A stretch of DNA of 64,000 nucleotides from Sisyra terminalis (GCA_958496175.1 OY292275.1:51289701-51353700), one strand, 5' to 3'. Counted from the stretch's first letter, positions 10,270 to 23,109 are shown. Numbers and translations: made by a program. Notes: generated by a model not told the origin, from the sequence alone.

Positions 10270-12584
10270 TTAATCGATAAGTTATTTGAAGTAATTTATT
10301 ACTTCTTTACCACTTTATAAGCGTGTTTTTCTCAAAACCACGTTTTACGAATTGGAGTAAACTTTAGGTGGTTAACTTTTTATCAATCTTTACCAAATTT
10401 AACACACATTTTCTTTATATATGTAAAAGAAATATTTTCTTATATTTTCGCAAACAAGATTTAAAAGCCTAGTGACATATTAAAAAACTAAAATTCAATT
10501 ATTATTAATAGTTTATATAAAATGGTAAAATTAAGAACTTTAAATGCTGTTTTCCTTATTAGTTTAGGTAAGTTAATTTCCTGTTATTATAATGTTAATG
10601 TATTACAATTAAAATAAATTATTATTAACTTAGAAAAATGCATTTTGTTATAAAAAAGGGGAACCTTATTATATATTGCAAAGAAAGAACAAAAATCGGT
10701 CAAAAATTGTACACATTCTTAAAGATATAGATATTTTCGATTATTATTTTTTTTTTGGTTATGATTGTAGTTCAAAAAGAACAGACTCTTATTTAAGCAG
10801 TACATTATTTGAAAAATTAATTTCAGAATAAAATTGTGACCCCCGAAATAATTGCAAATTGTCCATCCGATTGGCGATTTACACTATGCAGCACATCTGA
10901 TATCTACATGGTTTTTCAAGAAAAATGTTTGAAAATTTCAGCAAATGTTCTTCAGTATATGTAGAAAATACCCTAGAAGTTTCAATATAATTTACTTATT
11001 CCCTATATGGTAAAAGAAATTTGAAAAGTACCCTAAGTATGTAGTACTACATCTGTTTTCCCATTTAAGACTTGTAGGGTATCGTTAAAATTTGCAAATT
11101 TGCAAACTGGCATTACTCATTATCGAGGCCAAACTCAAAAGTCAAAAATTCGTATGTCATCAGTAATTAATTGTTCTTATCGTGATTGACTCAATGACTT
11201 TGATTGTTCTCATTCATCACTTCTAAAGTAGACACTTCTAAAGTGCCACTTCGCCTACTTTTTATCACCTCATCACCTAAACGGGCTTTTATTTTGTCGA
11301 CGCGAAGAAAGCACTTTACATCGGATACAATTTTGAACAAAACCGATTTATTATCACTCCAACGAGCATCTATCGCTCTATTGAAATCGGATATGAGCAC
11401 ATCAAAAGAAAACCTCAACGATTTTTAAACGACCTCTCGATAAAAACTTGTCATTCCAATCGAAAAAAAAACGATAAAAGTGTTAAACTTTCCTACTAGT
11501 CTTAGATAAATTAGAGCCAAATCGTCACCTGTAATCTTACATATAAAGTATAACTTTTAAGACTGATTTCAATGAAACAAAAAATTAAAACTTCTCGATT
11601 TCTATTTTGAAAATTTTAAGATTTTTAATGAGTCAGAAATGACTTAAACATCCCACACTTGAAAAAAAATATTGTGTATAAAAGCAATCGAATTTCCCTT
11701 ATTTCTCTTGTATTCATCTACTATTACTTCTTGTAACCAACACGACAACATTCTTTTCGTAGAAATCAAAAAAAAAAAAATACTTTGTCCACAATCTTCC
11801 AAAAAAAGAAGGTTATTCTTTCCTGTTTACCCAATTACAAGGAGGTTTCATATTTAAATATCCAAACATTTTTTTTTCTTCATCGAATAAATCAAATCAA
11901 CTCTTACGAAAAATACTTAACAAAAACATTCATATAAATAATAACACTTAAAACGTCCAACATATCAAATATTTCATTTAATACTCAACGATTTTTCAAA
12001 GAAAATTCAAGATAAATCACATAAAAATGTTATTTTTCGAGACACTTCGTTGAATCAATAACTTGAACAAGTGTATATAGGCTTTGGAAAAACATACAAA
12101 CGAAAACAAACAAATCAATAACGAAAACAATTGAATCCCAAAAAAAATGAAAAGCGGAAAAGCGGAAAAGCTTCCTTGATCGATTGTCTTCGACAAATAT
12201 AAACAAAATTAAACGACAAAAGAGGGAAAATATATAGTATTTCTTTACGGTTTTGTTTCAAATAAAACGTTTTAAGTATTATGGTTGTAATAGTAATTAT
12301 TGTGGTCATTACTTCTGTAGTTATTAACTCATAACCTTCTTTTTAGTGGTGTTTTAACCTCAATTTTTTATTAATGTTTTTATTGGTATTATATTGTTTT
12401 ATTGGTGCTTGATCAATTTTTTTCTATACACTTGTAATTGAAAGTCTTTGATTTGAATTTGTTGTTTTAAAAAGGTATTACTAATTTCAATTTTTTTAAT
12501 TGAGAAATTCTCATTTTAATTTCAAATGAAAAATCTACGAATATCTTAGCACTTAGTTTGGTTTTCGTTGATCAATATGACGAG
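10270..12584. other. AT-rich non-coding stretch
   Basis: No gene found. Overlapping frames on both strands at about 11191-11428 share a small imperfect palindrome around CACTTCTAAAGT and have no domain. Nothing here is shared clearly with other parts of the window. Confidence 0.5.
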
Positions 12585-12897
12585 ATCAATGTATCTAATA
12601 CAATATTAACATTAAAATTTCCACTTCAAATCTTCGGAATTTTATTTTGTTAAGATTACCTCTGATATGTATTTCAATAAATTTTCATTGATGAACTTTT
12701 TGTGGTCTTTTTAGTCTGATAGTTGTGTTTTCTTTTTTTTTCGATAATAACGATAATATTCTTTATTCGTTTTCGGTATACTTTAAAAAAGTTTTTGTTA
12801 AACCAATGAAATGTTGATGTAAACAGTACATAATTAACTACGGTTGTTAGGACGACTATTCCCAAGCAGCGTAATACGCAGACGCCTATATACATGA

Positions 12898-13186
12898 GAA
12901 ACACTGTAATCCTCAGTGGTCATCAAGTAGTTTGGTGATCGAGTGATCCCAACTACTTGATGACCACTGAGGAAGATTGTTTGGCAATCGAAATACGTAT
13001 CTGAGCAATACGTCACGAATATTTTTGTTTGAACTTCTATTCAAATTTATGTTTATGGTATGATTTTTATATATTATTAAAATAAATTATACTACATAAA
13101 TTGGACCGTAATATATCCTTTATATTGTATACATAGTATAACTGTTCAAAGTCAGCGAAAAAAATCTTATTTTGAAACACTGTAAT
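12898..13186 (+). mobile_element. HHR element C with 13-bp target-site duplication
   Basis: The insert (12911-13173, 263 bp) is flanked by perfect 13-bp repeats GAAACACTGTAAT (12898-12910 and 13174-13186). Copies 1 and 2 of repeat R show the same site unfilled. The insert begins with a perfect 22-bp inverted pair (12911-12932 with 12951-12972, 18-bp loop). The right arm of that pair runs into a hammerhead-like motif, so the left arm is an inverted partial copy of the element. The remainder is AT-rich with no ORF. A 13-bp duplication plus partial inversion fits target-primed retroelement insertion of Penelope type; the class is inferred. Confidence 0.7.
12961..13015 (+). ncRNA. Hammerhead-like motif, family C, long palindromic stem III
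   Basis: The core CTGAGGAA (12967-12974) keeps C3, U4, G5, A6, G8 and A9; G at position 7 is tolerated. Stem II is GATTG/CAATC with loop TTTGG (12975-12989). GAA follows (12990-12992), then the fully self-complementary ATACGTAT (12993-13000) as stem III, then C13001 as the cleavage base. Stem I can form TGAC and CA (12961-12966) with TG and GTCA (to 13015) around an asymmetric loop. An 8-bp palindromic stem III is suited to a dimer. The fit is good but stem I is weak. Confidence 0.65.
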
Positions 13187-13314
13187 GTTTTATATCTCAT
13201 TCTCTCGTACGTTAAATCTTATAGATTTATATGTTGATCTCTTTTAACTGTCGCTTTTTCGTTTCATGAAATTTCAAGTCATAACGATGCTAAAGAAATT
13301 TTCATTTCAAAAAT

Positions 13315-13690
13315 ATTATTTTTTTATAATATTATTCAATTTTTAGCAGGAAAGTGGACATGAAAGGATGTAAATCCATATATTAATAATTAATTCTGCA
13401 ACGTTTCGGTCCTTTATTTAACCTTCATCAGGTTTCTTAATATAAAGTATATAATGTACATCACATATACAACAACATAGATTATAACTTTTTTTATCAC
13501 ATTATAATCTATGTTGCTGTATATGTGATTTACATTGTACATTATATACTTTATATTTAGAAGCCTGATGAAGGTCGTAGAATTAATTATTAGTATATAG
13601 ATTTACATCCTTTCATGTCCATTTTCCTGCTAAAAATTAAATAATATTATGTAAAATATGAACACGATAAATTTGCCGATTATTTTTTTA
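13315..13690. mobile_element. HHR foldback element A2 with 12-bp target-site duplication
   Basis: A second copy of the A1 foldback (13327-13678, about 352 bp), flanked by identical ATTATTTTTTTA (13315-13326 and 13679-13690). It sits at the end of R copy 3. Its arms match those of A1, but the centre differs and adds a further inverted pair around ACATAGATTATAA. Here the right arm is the longer one. The left arm keeps a hammerhead motif; the right arm has lost half of it by a 20-base deletion. No ORF. Confidence 0.75.
13391..13441 (-). ncRNA. Hammerhead ribozyme-like motif, family A, copy A2 left arm
   Basis: Minus strand: core CTGATGAA (13424-13431), stem II GGTT/GACC (one G-T wobble) with an 8-nt loop, then GAAACGTT (13400-13407) with T as the cleavage base. 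The outer part of stem I (ATTAA/TTAAT) is kept; the inner G-C pair is weakened by a change to A. The catalytic core is intact, the helix weaker than in A1. Confidence 0.7.
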
Positions 13691-15132
13691 ATTCTCAACC
13701 GTTAAAATTGATCTACTTTGCCAGAAAACAGACCCGAATTCTTTTAAATTTCTTGACTAACATTTTAGAGTTGTTGCCAATCTTTGAATTTTACGAAATT
13801 AAGCAAAAAATTCATATGAAGATTATTAGTGTCAACTACCATCAGCACATCTTATTTGGTCTAAAATGTAATTTGAAAAAAAAACTTTTGGGTATTTTTT
13901 TTATAAAAGCCACTGCATTTAAAATACAAACAAATAAGCATAGAAATTATGGCTGTAAACCTTAAAATAGTATTTTAACATGCAATAATTTAAATAGTTA
14001 AACGAACTTACAACGTATAAAAGACTATTGAATATATATCATAAAATCATGGGACAAATTATAGGAAAAAGTAAACAAGCTACTTATATAATAGGACAAA
14101 CCAAACATCAATGCCGACAACAACAATAAAATTTCTGTAAGTTTTCAATGCTTATATACAATGAAAATTTATTTTATTTTAAAAAAGATCAAAGAGACTT
14201 ATAAAAGCTGCGTCTTTTGATCACAAGAAGCTTTGAATAAATTGATATGATACTTTATACAGACTTCTGCAAACTTTTCAAACACAAAAGCTTTTCAGAA
14301 TATTTTCAAAGAAAACTGAAAAGCTTATGCAATATAGAAATAAACATTAAACTTATATTTTACTATATCTTTCAGTGCACTTTTGGAGTAAACTTCGTTG
14401 AAATTCGACTATCCAATAGCTTATTTACCATTCGATTGCAGTTAATTAAAAAAAAAATTAAAATGTCAATCAATCAATCAATCAAATTTAGCGTTAAACA
14501 GTTGCAAAAGAATCGCCGTTCTATATCACCAACCGATTCTTCATCATTTTTCTTTCACGGTTACTCTTCTTATTTCGCTCACTTATGAATATTAAAGAAG
14601 GTAATGTATTCTTTTTTTTGCTGAACCATAGCGAAATTTCTATCCGAAGATGTAATAGGTAAGTGAATTAGTAGATAGATATAATCAACGAAATGAACAC
14701 TAAAATTTAACGAAGGAGAGAGAAATTGCTATTTGTATTTGTATGTTTACTATAAAAAATAAAAAATACCAAAAAACGTGTCAAATTGATTGAATCATTT
14801 TTTTGTCCTTAATTATTTTATAATGAGAAATTTTCAAAATTATTTTTTCTATTTATTTCTTTTTGCCACCATTAGATTGCTAGTCGTGAAGTATATTTAC
14901 TTTACACCCATACATGCTTATATTTGTGAACATAGCAATTTTTTCTAGACAGCACAAAACAAAAAAGTTTGACCAATTTTTAATTAACGTTTCTTTAAGC
15001 TATGAGTCAAGTAATTTGTAAGTTAATATTCTAAAGGTGAAATTGAAGAAATCAAGAAAAGCAAAAGGAAAGTTTCATATATTGGAAAAGGGGTAAGTAT
15101 TGATTCGGAAAATGGATTTGGTAACCATTATA
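13691..15132. other. AT-rich non-coding stretch
   Basis: Frames at 13708-13965 and 14247-14588 (113 codons) show no domain and have the AT-driven Phe/Lys/Ile/Asn make-up seen in other chance frames. I see no gene. Confidence 0.5.
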
Positions 15133-15957
15133 TTAGGTGTACCGGAAAGTAATTTCATTTTCAAACCTATAATCATTCCATTGCCGTTTATTTGCTTAAA
15201 AGTTATTTAATATTTCAAAGTGGTACTGGTTATAAACTTAAAAAAATTACAAAATAATTGTATTCCGACATCTGTATTGAAATGGTAAGACTAAAACCCC
15301 GAAGGAATACAAATTCGGTATTTTATGCTCTTCAAGTTTCACAGGATAGTAATGCAAAGTTGTTACTACATCATTTTCAATGAATATGTCAATGCATTAG
15401 ATGTTCATTAATGACAATTGACTTCTTTTAAGTTCAAATTCAATAATTTTTATTTTTAAATTGGTATCAACGAAAAATGGCAAAAATTTAACCAATAAGA
15501 AGTTAGGGAAGGAAATGGTGCCAAATGTATGCCAGAAAATCGAAGAGCTGTCAAATAATCCTAATCAATTTTGGTCGACCAAACAAATACTCAAAAGTGC
15601 CCAAGAACTGTTAACAAAGAAACTTCTATGCTGCAATACGGTAATGCAAGACTCCTCTGCAAAAGAAAAGTCCTGGAAAAAAACTAATAAATTAAGGGTG
15701 AAGGTGATATTGCCGTATCCACTATAATTTTCCAAAGTTATTCCATCGTATTTCTATTTATTTCAATCGTTACAAATATTAAAATGTAATTTTTTGATAT
15801 TTCGTAATTAATTGATTTTTACTAATTTGGCATTAAAAATTTTTCAAAACGATGATACTATTGAGGCTAAGTATATCATTGATTTAAAATCAAAAGTTGT
15901 AACAATTTTTTTTGTTTTAATTGTCAATTAAACGATATTAGTTTCCGGTACATCAAT
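15133..15957. mobile_element. Mariner-like element, non-autonomous or decayed
   Basis: Terminal inverted repeats match over about 25 bases: left TTAGGTGTACCGGAAAGTAA, right (reverse complement) ATTGATGTACCGGAAACTAA. TA lies next to each end, as expected for Tc1/mariner insertions. The interior is about 0.8 kb, shorter than a full element, with an 88-codon frame (15461-15727) that I cannot match to a transposase. A related lone end lies near 23085-23109. Confidence 0.6.
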
Positions 15958-16402
15958 TAGTATTGAGGTAAACTAAGGCTTATTAAGTTTGCGAAAATTG
16001 TAATAATTCTTAAGGAATTCAAGTGTTAATAAGTTCAACAAATACTATAACGGAAAATATGAGCGAAATCGTTTTGGAAACTTCATTAGATGCTGACAAT
16101 TTTTCTTTTTCCTTTTTAGTTTTCAGCAGTAGTTACAGAAACAAAAAGTTACATTTCAATTTTAAAGTATACTTCAGTTTGTATCAGAAATATGACAGAG
16201 GATAAAGTACCATTCTACTTTGTGTTGGTAAAAACACCAACATTTATTTCTATTTAATTTTTTCTTTAAAATTTTATGAAGATTAGATTTATTAATATGC
16301 ATTATAATTCGTAATAATCCAGAGCTTTTCTGGAGTAATATTTCTTGTGAAATATAGATATGAATTATTTGCGATTGAATTTGGATAATTTTAGAATCAT
16401 AT
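15958..16402. other. AT-rich non-coding stretch
   Basis: Nothing recognised; the 60-codon frame at 16023-16205 has no support. Confidence 0.5.
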
Positions 16403-16607
16403 TTTTTTTAATTGTTAATTACCGTCGCTTTATAACTACTAAGGTCCTTTAGCGACTCTAGGGTTAATTAAATCCGTTATCGAGAAATATTGAAAATATG
16501 CACGATACGAGGATTACCCACTAGAGGATAGAGGACCCGATAGAGGATAACCCATTAACTACTAGTTTTGGAACGGTCACCTAGACCAATCGGCTTCCAG
16601 TAGGCTT
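16403..16607 (-). mobile_element. tRNA-headed SINE, copy 3, with internal duplication
   Basis: Minus-strand SINE with the common head, body and tail. Between body and B box it carries about 30 extra bases made of repeated GAGGATA motifs around 16518-16550, absent from the other copies. This breaks the B box, so the copy is probably unable to drive its own transcription. Confidence 0.82.
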
Positions 16608-16652
16608 ATCATATTTTTATGAAACACTTTTTTTTTCAAATTTTGCTTCAAA

Positions 16653-16654
<2 letters not shown>

Positions 16655-16724
<70 letters not shown>
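16655..16724. repeat. TA dinucleotide microsatellite
   Basis: About 35 uninterrupted TA units. Such runs change length often and can be polymorphic between individuals. The YIYIYI frame over it is an artefact. Confidence 0.97.
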
Positions 16725-16728
<4 letters not shown>

Positions 16729-17579
16729 CTTAATAAAATGTATACCAGGCTTGTTATTGTACTTATCTAGGATAGACGTAGTTTTAGCCAGGTGTCTGGG
16801 TAAAATAGAACATTAACAATTAAAATAAAAACAATTTTTCATGTTAAGTTTTATTTTAAGTGGCTTTCTATTCTTGAATGAAAAAATTAACGCATATTTT
16901 TTGGTTGCACTTTTTTCGTCCAAATAAATAAAAGCTTGGAATGGCAGCTTAAGGGTGGAATTCTTAATCTCTGTATACAACTTAGGCACTTATGTTAGGT
17001 TCGGTGATGTATTTCAACTTAAAAATAATGTAAATAAACAAAATGATTAAAATTAAAAAAAAAAATAGTGAGGAACCTACAATTTTAAAATAAATAATCC
17101 ACTGTACCTATACAGATATTCTTTTGTTCATACCTTCCAATGAAAGCATGCATAGGCCCATTACGTCCCCCATTTTCAAAAGCTCTATTATAAAACTCTA
17201 TATCTTGGATGTTAAAACTATAAAGCTTGACATTCTTTTGCTTGGAAATTTTGCATTGACCAAGTCATTTTTAACTACTTTTTGCATATTTTTCTTCGAA
17301 AATGTATAACGAATAAATATTTTTGGCTCAGAAAGTTAAAAATTCATAAGTTCATTAAGTATAGATATGGTATGAAAAGTTCAAGAAATATTAATAAGTT
17401 TAAAGATATAATAATGATATTTCTGTTGGACTAAAAAGTTAATTTCAATTGTTAGAAATTGATACTGCAAACTAATTTATGCTCACATTCAAATGGAAAA
17501 AAATATATTATGATTAAATAATAACTATGGCGATTATATCTCTAAATTTAAATTGTTCATTTCTAAATTCTAATGAAAG
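16725..17579. other. AT-rich non-coding stretch
   Basis: No gene or repeat recognised. Confidence 0.5.
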
Positions 17580-18720
17580 TTCTTTGCTTTTATTTTTTCC
17601 TCATCACGTAATCAATTTCCATGCTCAATTCATTCTTATTTTGTGAACGTAAGGTTTTAAGGATATGTTTTCTACAGTGCCGAAGTATGGAAGTATGGGG
17701 AATGTGCAAGAAGTTTTCACGAACCATCCAAAGTTTAATTTTTTTATAACTCTTAGGCCTGGAATTTTTATTCTTGTGTAGAGAGATCATTTCCTTAAGA
17801 TAGAAATTTAAAAGATAAATCTCCTAATAGATAGATCATCCTAGGTTTTACAGAATGAGTTAAATTGAGCTTTAACACTGCAACCTCTGTGCTAGTTGAA
17901 TATCCTGGGTCCCTACTGTACCTAGTTAAGACTAGGGATAAAACATTGCTTATAAAAGCATTGATATTTTCCGACTTTTTCTGTTACAGGGCTTGATATT
18001 CTCAGTTCCTCATGTCCTCATTCATTTCGAGTATCGAATTTCCACAGAACGTTACAAATAGTGTCATCCTTTGCCTGGCAAAACTTGCATTTTGGATCCA
18101 CATGTAATCCCATTGTAGGTAAGTGCTTTCTCCTCTTACCAACTTGTTACATAAATCCTACTCATATCACTATTCTCAGATGAAAGTACAAATCGTTTCT
18201 CTACTCTGGATAAAATTTTATCAAGAAGATAAATGTTACTAAATAGATATGATAAATGATAGAAATTTAAAGATAAATTCCCTAATAATCCTAGGTTTTC
18301 CAGGTTGAGGTAAATTGAGCTTTAACACTGCAACCTCTGTGCTAGTTGTTTATCCTGGGTCCCTACTTTACCTAGTTAAAACTAGGGATAAAACATTGCT
18401 TATAAAAATATCGATATAAGAACATCGATGTTAAAAACATCGAAAATGAACGATATGTTTCTATATAGATATGCTAATATCAGTCCTTAATGAAATGCGT
18501 TCACATCAAAAAATAGCATTTTTATAGATATTTTCTTTATACAGGTCTCTGTCGAAATAAAAAAGGAGCTTATGCTACTTACGGTAGCGAATTTATAATA
18601 ATATCATATATATTTAGTCCTGAACTCATATATTGATGAACTCTTCGTCAATAATCTCGTCTTAATTTCTAATGCATCCCGTTTTTACTCCTACCAATCA
18701 ATTACATATCAATTATCAAA
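17580..18720 (-). repeat. Left arm of the inverted repeat cluster
   Basis: The reverse complement of sequence found in the right arm (20605-22975). Anchors include CAACCTCTGTGCTAG (twice, at about 17880 and 18333), AAACATTGCTTATAAAA, and GAACTCTTCGTCAATAATC near 18640. Two partial units are present; the first includes a block (about 17960-18240) that matches the jockey-related segment of the right arm. No ORF. Confidence 0.75.
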
Positions 18721-20604
18721 ATTCATCATCAGATTTTATACCAAATCAAAGAAACTTGTTTAAATTTTAGTCAAAATTTGTGATTGTTGTATCGCTTATT
18801 TAAAGTAGAGAACTTACTTAACAATATTCAAGAGAATTAGCTTAAAAAAATATTATTATTTAACTTAATATACCGTTAACTGTTCGTAATAATCCAATCA
18901 ATATTTGATGCCAGGTTATTGCCATTACTTCAAAATATTTACTTTTTCTTAGCAGCACTTCTTTTGAACGGTTGTGTACATTACATGGACCTAAAAAAGG
19001 TGAATAGAGTAAAATAAAAATAAAACGAGACAACATCAACAAAATTACAATTTTTTTCACATCGTCAATTTCATGTCCGAATTATTAAATGAAAGAAGAA
19101 AAAAAACACTAAATAGAAATTTCAATATTCGTGTGCATGTTTCTGATGATGATCCGCCTCTTCGGCTTGTCGAGGCGATCTTTTTAAAAAAAAAATCCCA
19201 ATAAATTTCAATTTTTTTTTTTTTTTTTGGGCATACTCTCGTGGATTTTCCTCCTTTGGTATGGTTTCAAATTGAACCATGATCTTCCACACGAAATGTA
19301 ATAGTAACCGAAAAAAAATTCCAATGAATAGAAAGTGGCTAAAATGTGGAAAGTAAACGCAATCGAATGATCTACATAGAAAAATTTGGGGGGCGACAAA
19401 TTTTGCTCACACGAAAATTCACGTTTGCCTCAGAGTCTCATCTTCATACGTATCTTTGTCGATGATTTATCATTTTTGATCGAAACACGACCGAGAAAGA
19501 AAAAATAAATCATAATTCAAATTTCTTTTCAATTCATTTTTCTCTTTAAATATATAAAATGGATTTCTTTGATTCTTTTCTTCGCTCGTTTCTAATTACA
19601 TTTTCCAATTGCAGTCTCTCAATTGCTCAATCCTCAAATAAAAAAAAACGAATTTGACTCACTTAATGAATCAAGAGAAATAATAATAATGATGATGCAT
19701 ACATCGTTGTTTTTACTTTTATTTTTGGCATTTGCTCATATAAAAATCGCCATGAATTGAAGACGAAAACGAAGACAAAGGAGAAATGCATCAGAGATTA
19801 CAAATGATTTCAACCTTTTCATGATTTTCCATTAAATTTACGTAGAATTCGCCAAAGATGTTCTCTTCATTAATCACGTAGATCTTTCACATGCTGGAAA
19901 TCGCAACCGATCGATCGGTCAATCATTCGATTGAACTCGCATCTCATTAAGTATCGATATCGCGAGTATGTAATTTAAATTCAGAAATTCCTTATTAAGG
20001 CTTCACTGAAGCACATATAAGACGGGTTTTTTTTTTTTTTTGTCGAAAACATACGGTAGATAAGGCATGAAATTTCGGCCAATTTCGTTTCATATGAGTG
20101 AAATCAAAATGAAAATGAAACTGTTGAGTCGCATCGTTAATGTATGAGACATGTGAGACACGTTTTTATGGCTTGTTCGGTTAAAATGAGTGAAATTTTT
20201 TTCTTGTGGTTACAATGATGTAATGATATAATTAAAGAGGATGTTCTCGTTCGACGTAATTGCACTTATATGTGCATGAGTTGCAAGGAAGGAAGAAGAA
20301 ATTCTCGTCAAATTTCAAGACTATTTATATTCATCTTTGAAGCGAAATCACAAATAATAAATTACAAATTTCGAAGATCTTTAACCCGGGAGGAAGGTTT
20401 AAATAATTACTTCACTGCGGATTTCTTTCAAAAGTGAAAACATTTCAAAATTGAAGCCTTGAAATTTTACAATAACGACCAAAAGCGAATTTAATTTTTT
20501 TTTTCGTTATTTATTGCTTCTCTATACGTGATAACGTTTTTAGCGATTTAAGGAAATTTTATGGGAATAAATTAATTCGACAAAGATCTCTATAAAGAAA
20601 ATAT
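18721..20604. other. Single-copy interval between the inverted arms
   Basis: About 1.9 kb that shares nothing with the arms. It holds homopolymer runs (for example 19208-19228 T) and several moderately GC-containing stretches but no transposase-like or other recognisable ORF. It is either the loop of a large foldback element or ordinary spacer between two independent insertions. Confidence 0.5.
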
Positions 20605-22975
20605 CCATAAAAATGCTCTTTTTTGATGCGCACGCATTTCCTAAGGACTGATATTATTATACCTAGATAGTAACATTTATCTTCTAGATAAAGTTTTATC
20701 CAAAGAATAGAGAAAATATTTGTACTTTCATCTAAGAATTAAAATTCCTGGAGCTTCTGTACAGGTGGTGAAGTAGAAAGTACCCCAATTTGAGTGCCCT
20801 GTCGTCCCGTCCATATGTTCAACAGATTTGCTTATTATCTTGGGACAGATTGGTACAGAAAAATCGAAAAATAGTGATATGAATAGGACTTATGTAACAA
20901 GTTGGTAACAAGAGAAAGCACCTACCTACAAAGGAATTACGTATGGGGATCAAAATTCTAGTTCTGCCAGGCAAAGGATGAAACCGTTGGTAAGATTCTG
21001 TGGAAATTCGATACTCGAAATGAATGAGGACATGAGGAACTGAGGCTGTTAAGCCTTGCAATCGAAATAGTCGGAAAGTATCGATGCTTTTATAAGTGAT
21101 GTTTTATCCTTAGTATTCACTAGATAAAATAGAGATCCAGGAAATACAACTAGCATAGAAATTGAAATATTAAAGCTCAATTTAATTCATCCTAGAAAAT
21201 CCAGGATGATGTATCTTTTAGGGGATTTATCTTTTAAATTTCAATCTTAACGATATGATCTTTCTATTCATGAATAAAAATACCGGGCCTAAGAGTTATA
21301 AAAAAATAAACTTTGGATGGTTTGTGAAAACTTATTCCACATTCTCCATACTTCGGCACGGTAGAAAACATATCCTTAAAACCTTAATTCACAAAATAAT
21401 AACGAATTGAAATTGAATAAATTTTGACAATAGTTAAAAGTGATATGTAATCGATTGGTAGCAATAAATAGGGGACGCTTAAGAAATTAAGACGGGATTA
21501 TTGACGAAGAGTTCATCAATATATGAGTTCAGTATTCAAATTATATATTATTATAAATTCCCTACTTTAAGTGGGATCAGCTTCTTTTTTATTTCGACAG
21601 AGATCTGTTTAAAGAAAATATCTATAAAAATGCTATTTTTTGATGCGCACGCATTTCACTAAAGACTGATATTATCATATGTAGATAGAAACATATCGTT
21701 CATAAATTTCGATGTTTTTAACATCGATGTTCTTATATCGATGTTTTTATAAGCATCCTTTTCATCCCTCGTCTTCACTAGATAAATAGAGACCAAGGAA
21801 ATACAACTAGCATAGAGGAGGAAATTTTAAAGCTCAATTTGATTCATCCTGTAAAACCTAGGCTGATCTATCTATAAGGGGATTTATCATTTAAATTTCT
21901 ATCTTAAGGATATGATCTATCTATTCATGAGTAAAAATTCCTGGTCTAAGAGTAATAAAAAATAAACTTTGGATGGTGTGTGAAAACTTATTGCACATTC
22001 TCCATACTTCGGCACTGTAGAAAACATATTCTTAAGACCTTACATTCACGAAATAAAAACGAATTGAGTATGGAAATTGAATAAATTTTGACAATAGTTA
22101 AAAGTGATATGTAATCGATTGGTAGCAATAAAAAGTGGATGCATTAGAAATTGAGACAGAATTATTGATGAAGAGTTTATCAATATATGAGTTTAGTATT
22201 CAATATATATTATTATAAGTTCCCTACTTTAAGTGGGATTAGCTTCTTTTTTAATTCGACAAAGATCTGTATGAAGAAAATATCTACAAAAATGCTATTT
22301 TTTGATGCGCACGCATTTCACTAAGGACTGATATTATCATATCTACATAGTAACATATCGTTCATAAATTTCGATGTTTTTATAAGCAATATTTTATCCC
22401 TAGTCTTACCTAGGTAAAGTATGGACTCAGGATATACAACTAGCACAGAGGTTGCAGTGTTAAAGCTCAATTTAACTCCTCCTGGAAAACCTAGGATGAT
22501 TAGGGAATTTATCTTTAAATTTCTATCTTAACGATATGATCTATCTATTCATGAGTACAAATTCCAGGCCTAAGAGTTAAAAAAAAAAAGTTTGGATGGT
22601 TTGTGAAAACTTCTTGCACATTCTCCATACTTTGGCACTGTAGAAAACATATCTTAACAAAATATGATTAAGATCCTTAACATAATCGTTAACATTATCC
22701 CAACATAGAATAAAATAAGATCCTTAACAAAATAACAGTATAACTTACATTCACAAAATAAGAAGGAATTGAGCATGGAAGTTGAATGAATTTTGACGAT
22801 AGTTGAAAGTGATATGTAATCGATTGGTAGCAGTAAAAAGGGGATGCATTAGAAATTAAATTAGAAATTAAGACGGGATTATTGACGAAGAGTTCATCAA
22901 TATATGAGTTCAATATTCAAATTATATATTATTATAAAATCCCTATTGTAAGTGACATTAGCTTCTTTTTTTTAT
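20605..22975 (+). repeat. Right arm of the inverted repeat cluster, three tandem units
   Basis: Three direct units marked by TTTTTTGATGCGCACGCATTT at 20621, 21638 and 22299 (spacing about 1018 and 661) and by GTTCATCAATATATGAGTTC-like sequence at about 21508, 22176 and 22893. The first unit is longer because it holds about 300 extra bases (20751-21060). Part of those (20751-20860) resembles the jockey 3' end at 62898-63000. Units also contain ATCGATGTT-type inverted motifs. Tandem units in both arms recall Foldback-type elements. Confidence 0.75.
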
Positions 22976-23084
22976 TAGCCATTTTTTTCACGTTTATAAG
23001 TCCCTCTAATCATACAATGTCTGAGATACTACTTTGAAATAACTTATAAGCAGATAAATAGTAATTGAATAACTATTGGTTTCA

Positions 23085-23109
23085 AAACGAAATTACTTTC
23101 TGGTACACT
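23085..23109 (-). mobile_element. Lone mariner-like terminal repeat
   Basis: Reverse-complemented it reads GTGTACCAGAAAGTAATTTC, closely matching the left end of the element at 15133. No partner end is seen; the adjoining MITE (23110) abuts it. Confidence 0.5.

Larger units (their letters stand above)
12585..13314 (+). repeat. Dispersed repeat R, copy 3, interrupted
   Basis: R sequence from about 12585, broken after GAAACACTGTAAT (12910) by HHR element C and resuming at the duplicate of the same 13 bases (13174-13186). It then continues to the R end near 13314, where HHR element A2 is inserted. The 5' part found in copies 1, 2 and 4 is missing. Confidence 0.7.

Noticed and set aside
16619..16816. 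65-codon ORF with YIYIYI repeats
   Set aside because: Produced by the TA microsatellite; no other coding sign.
18721..20604. Transposase gene inside the inverted cluster
   Set aside because: No frame longer than about 66 codons and no transposase motif was seen in the interval.
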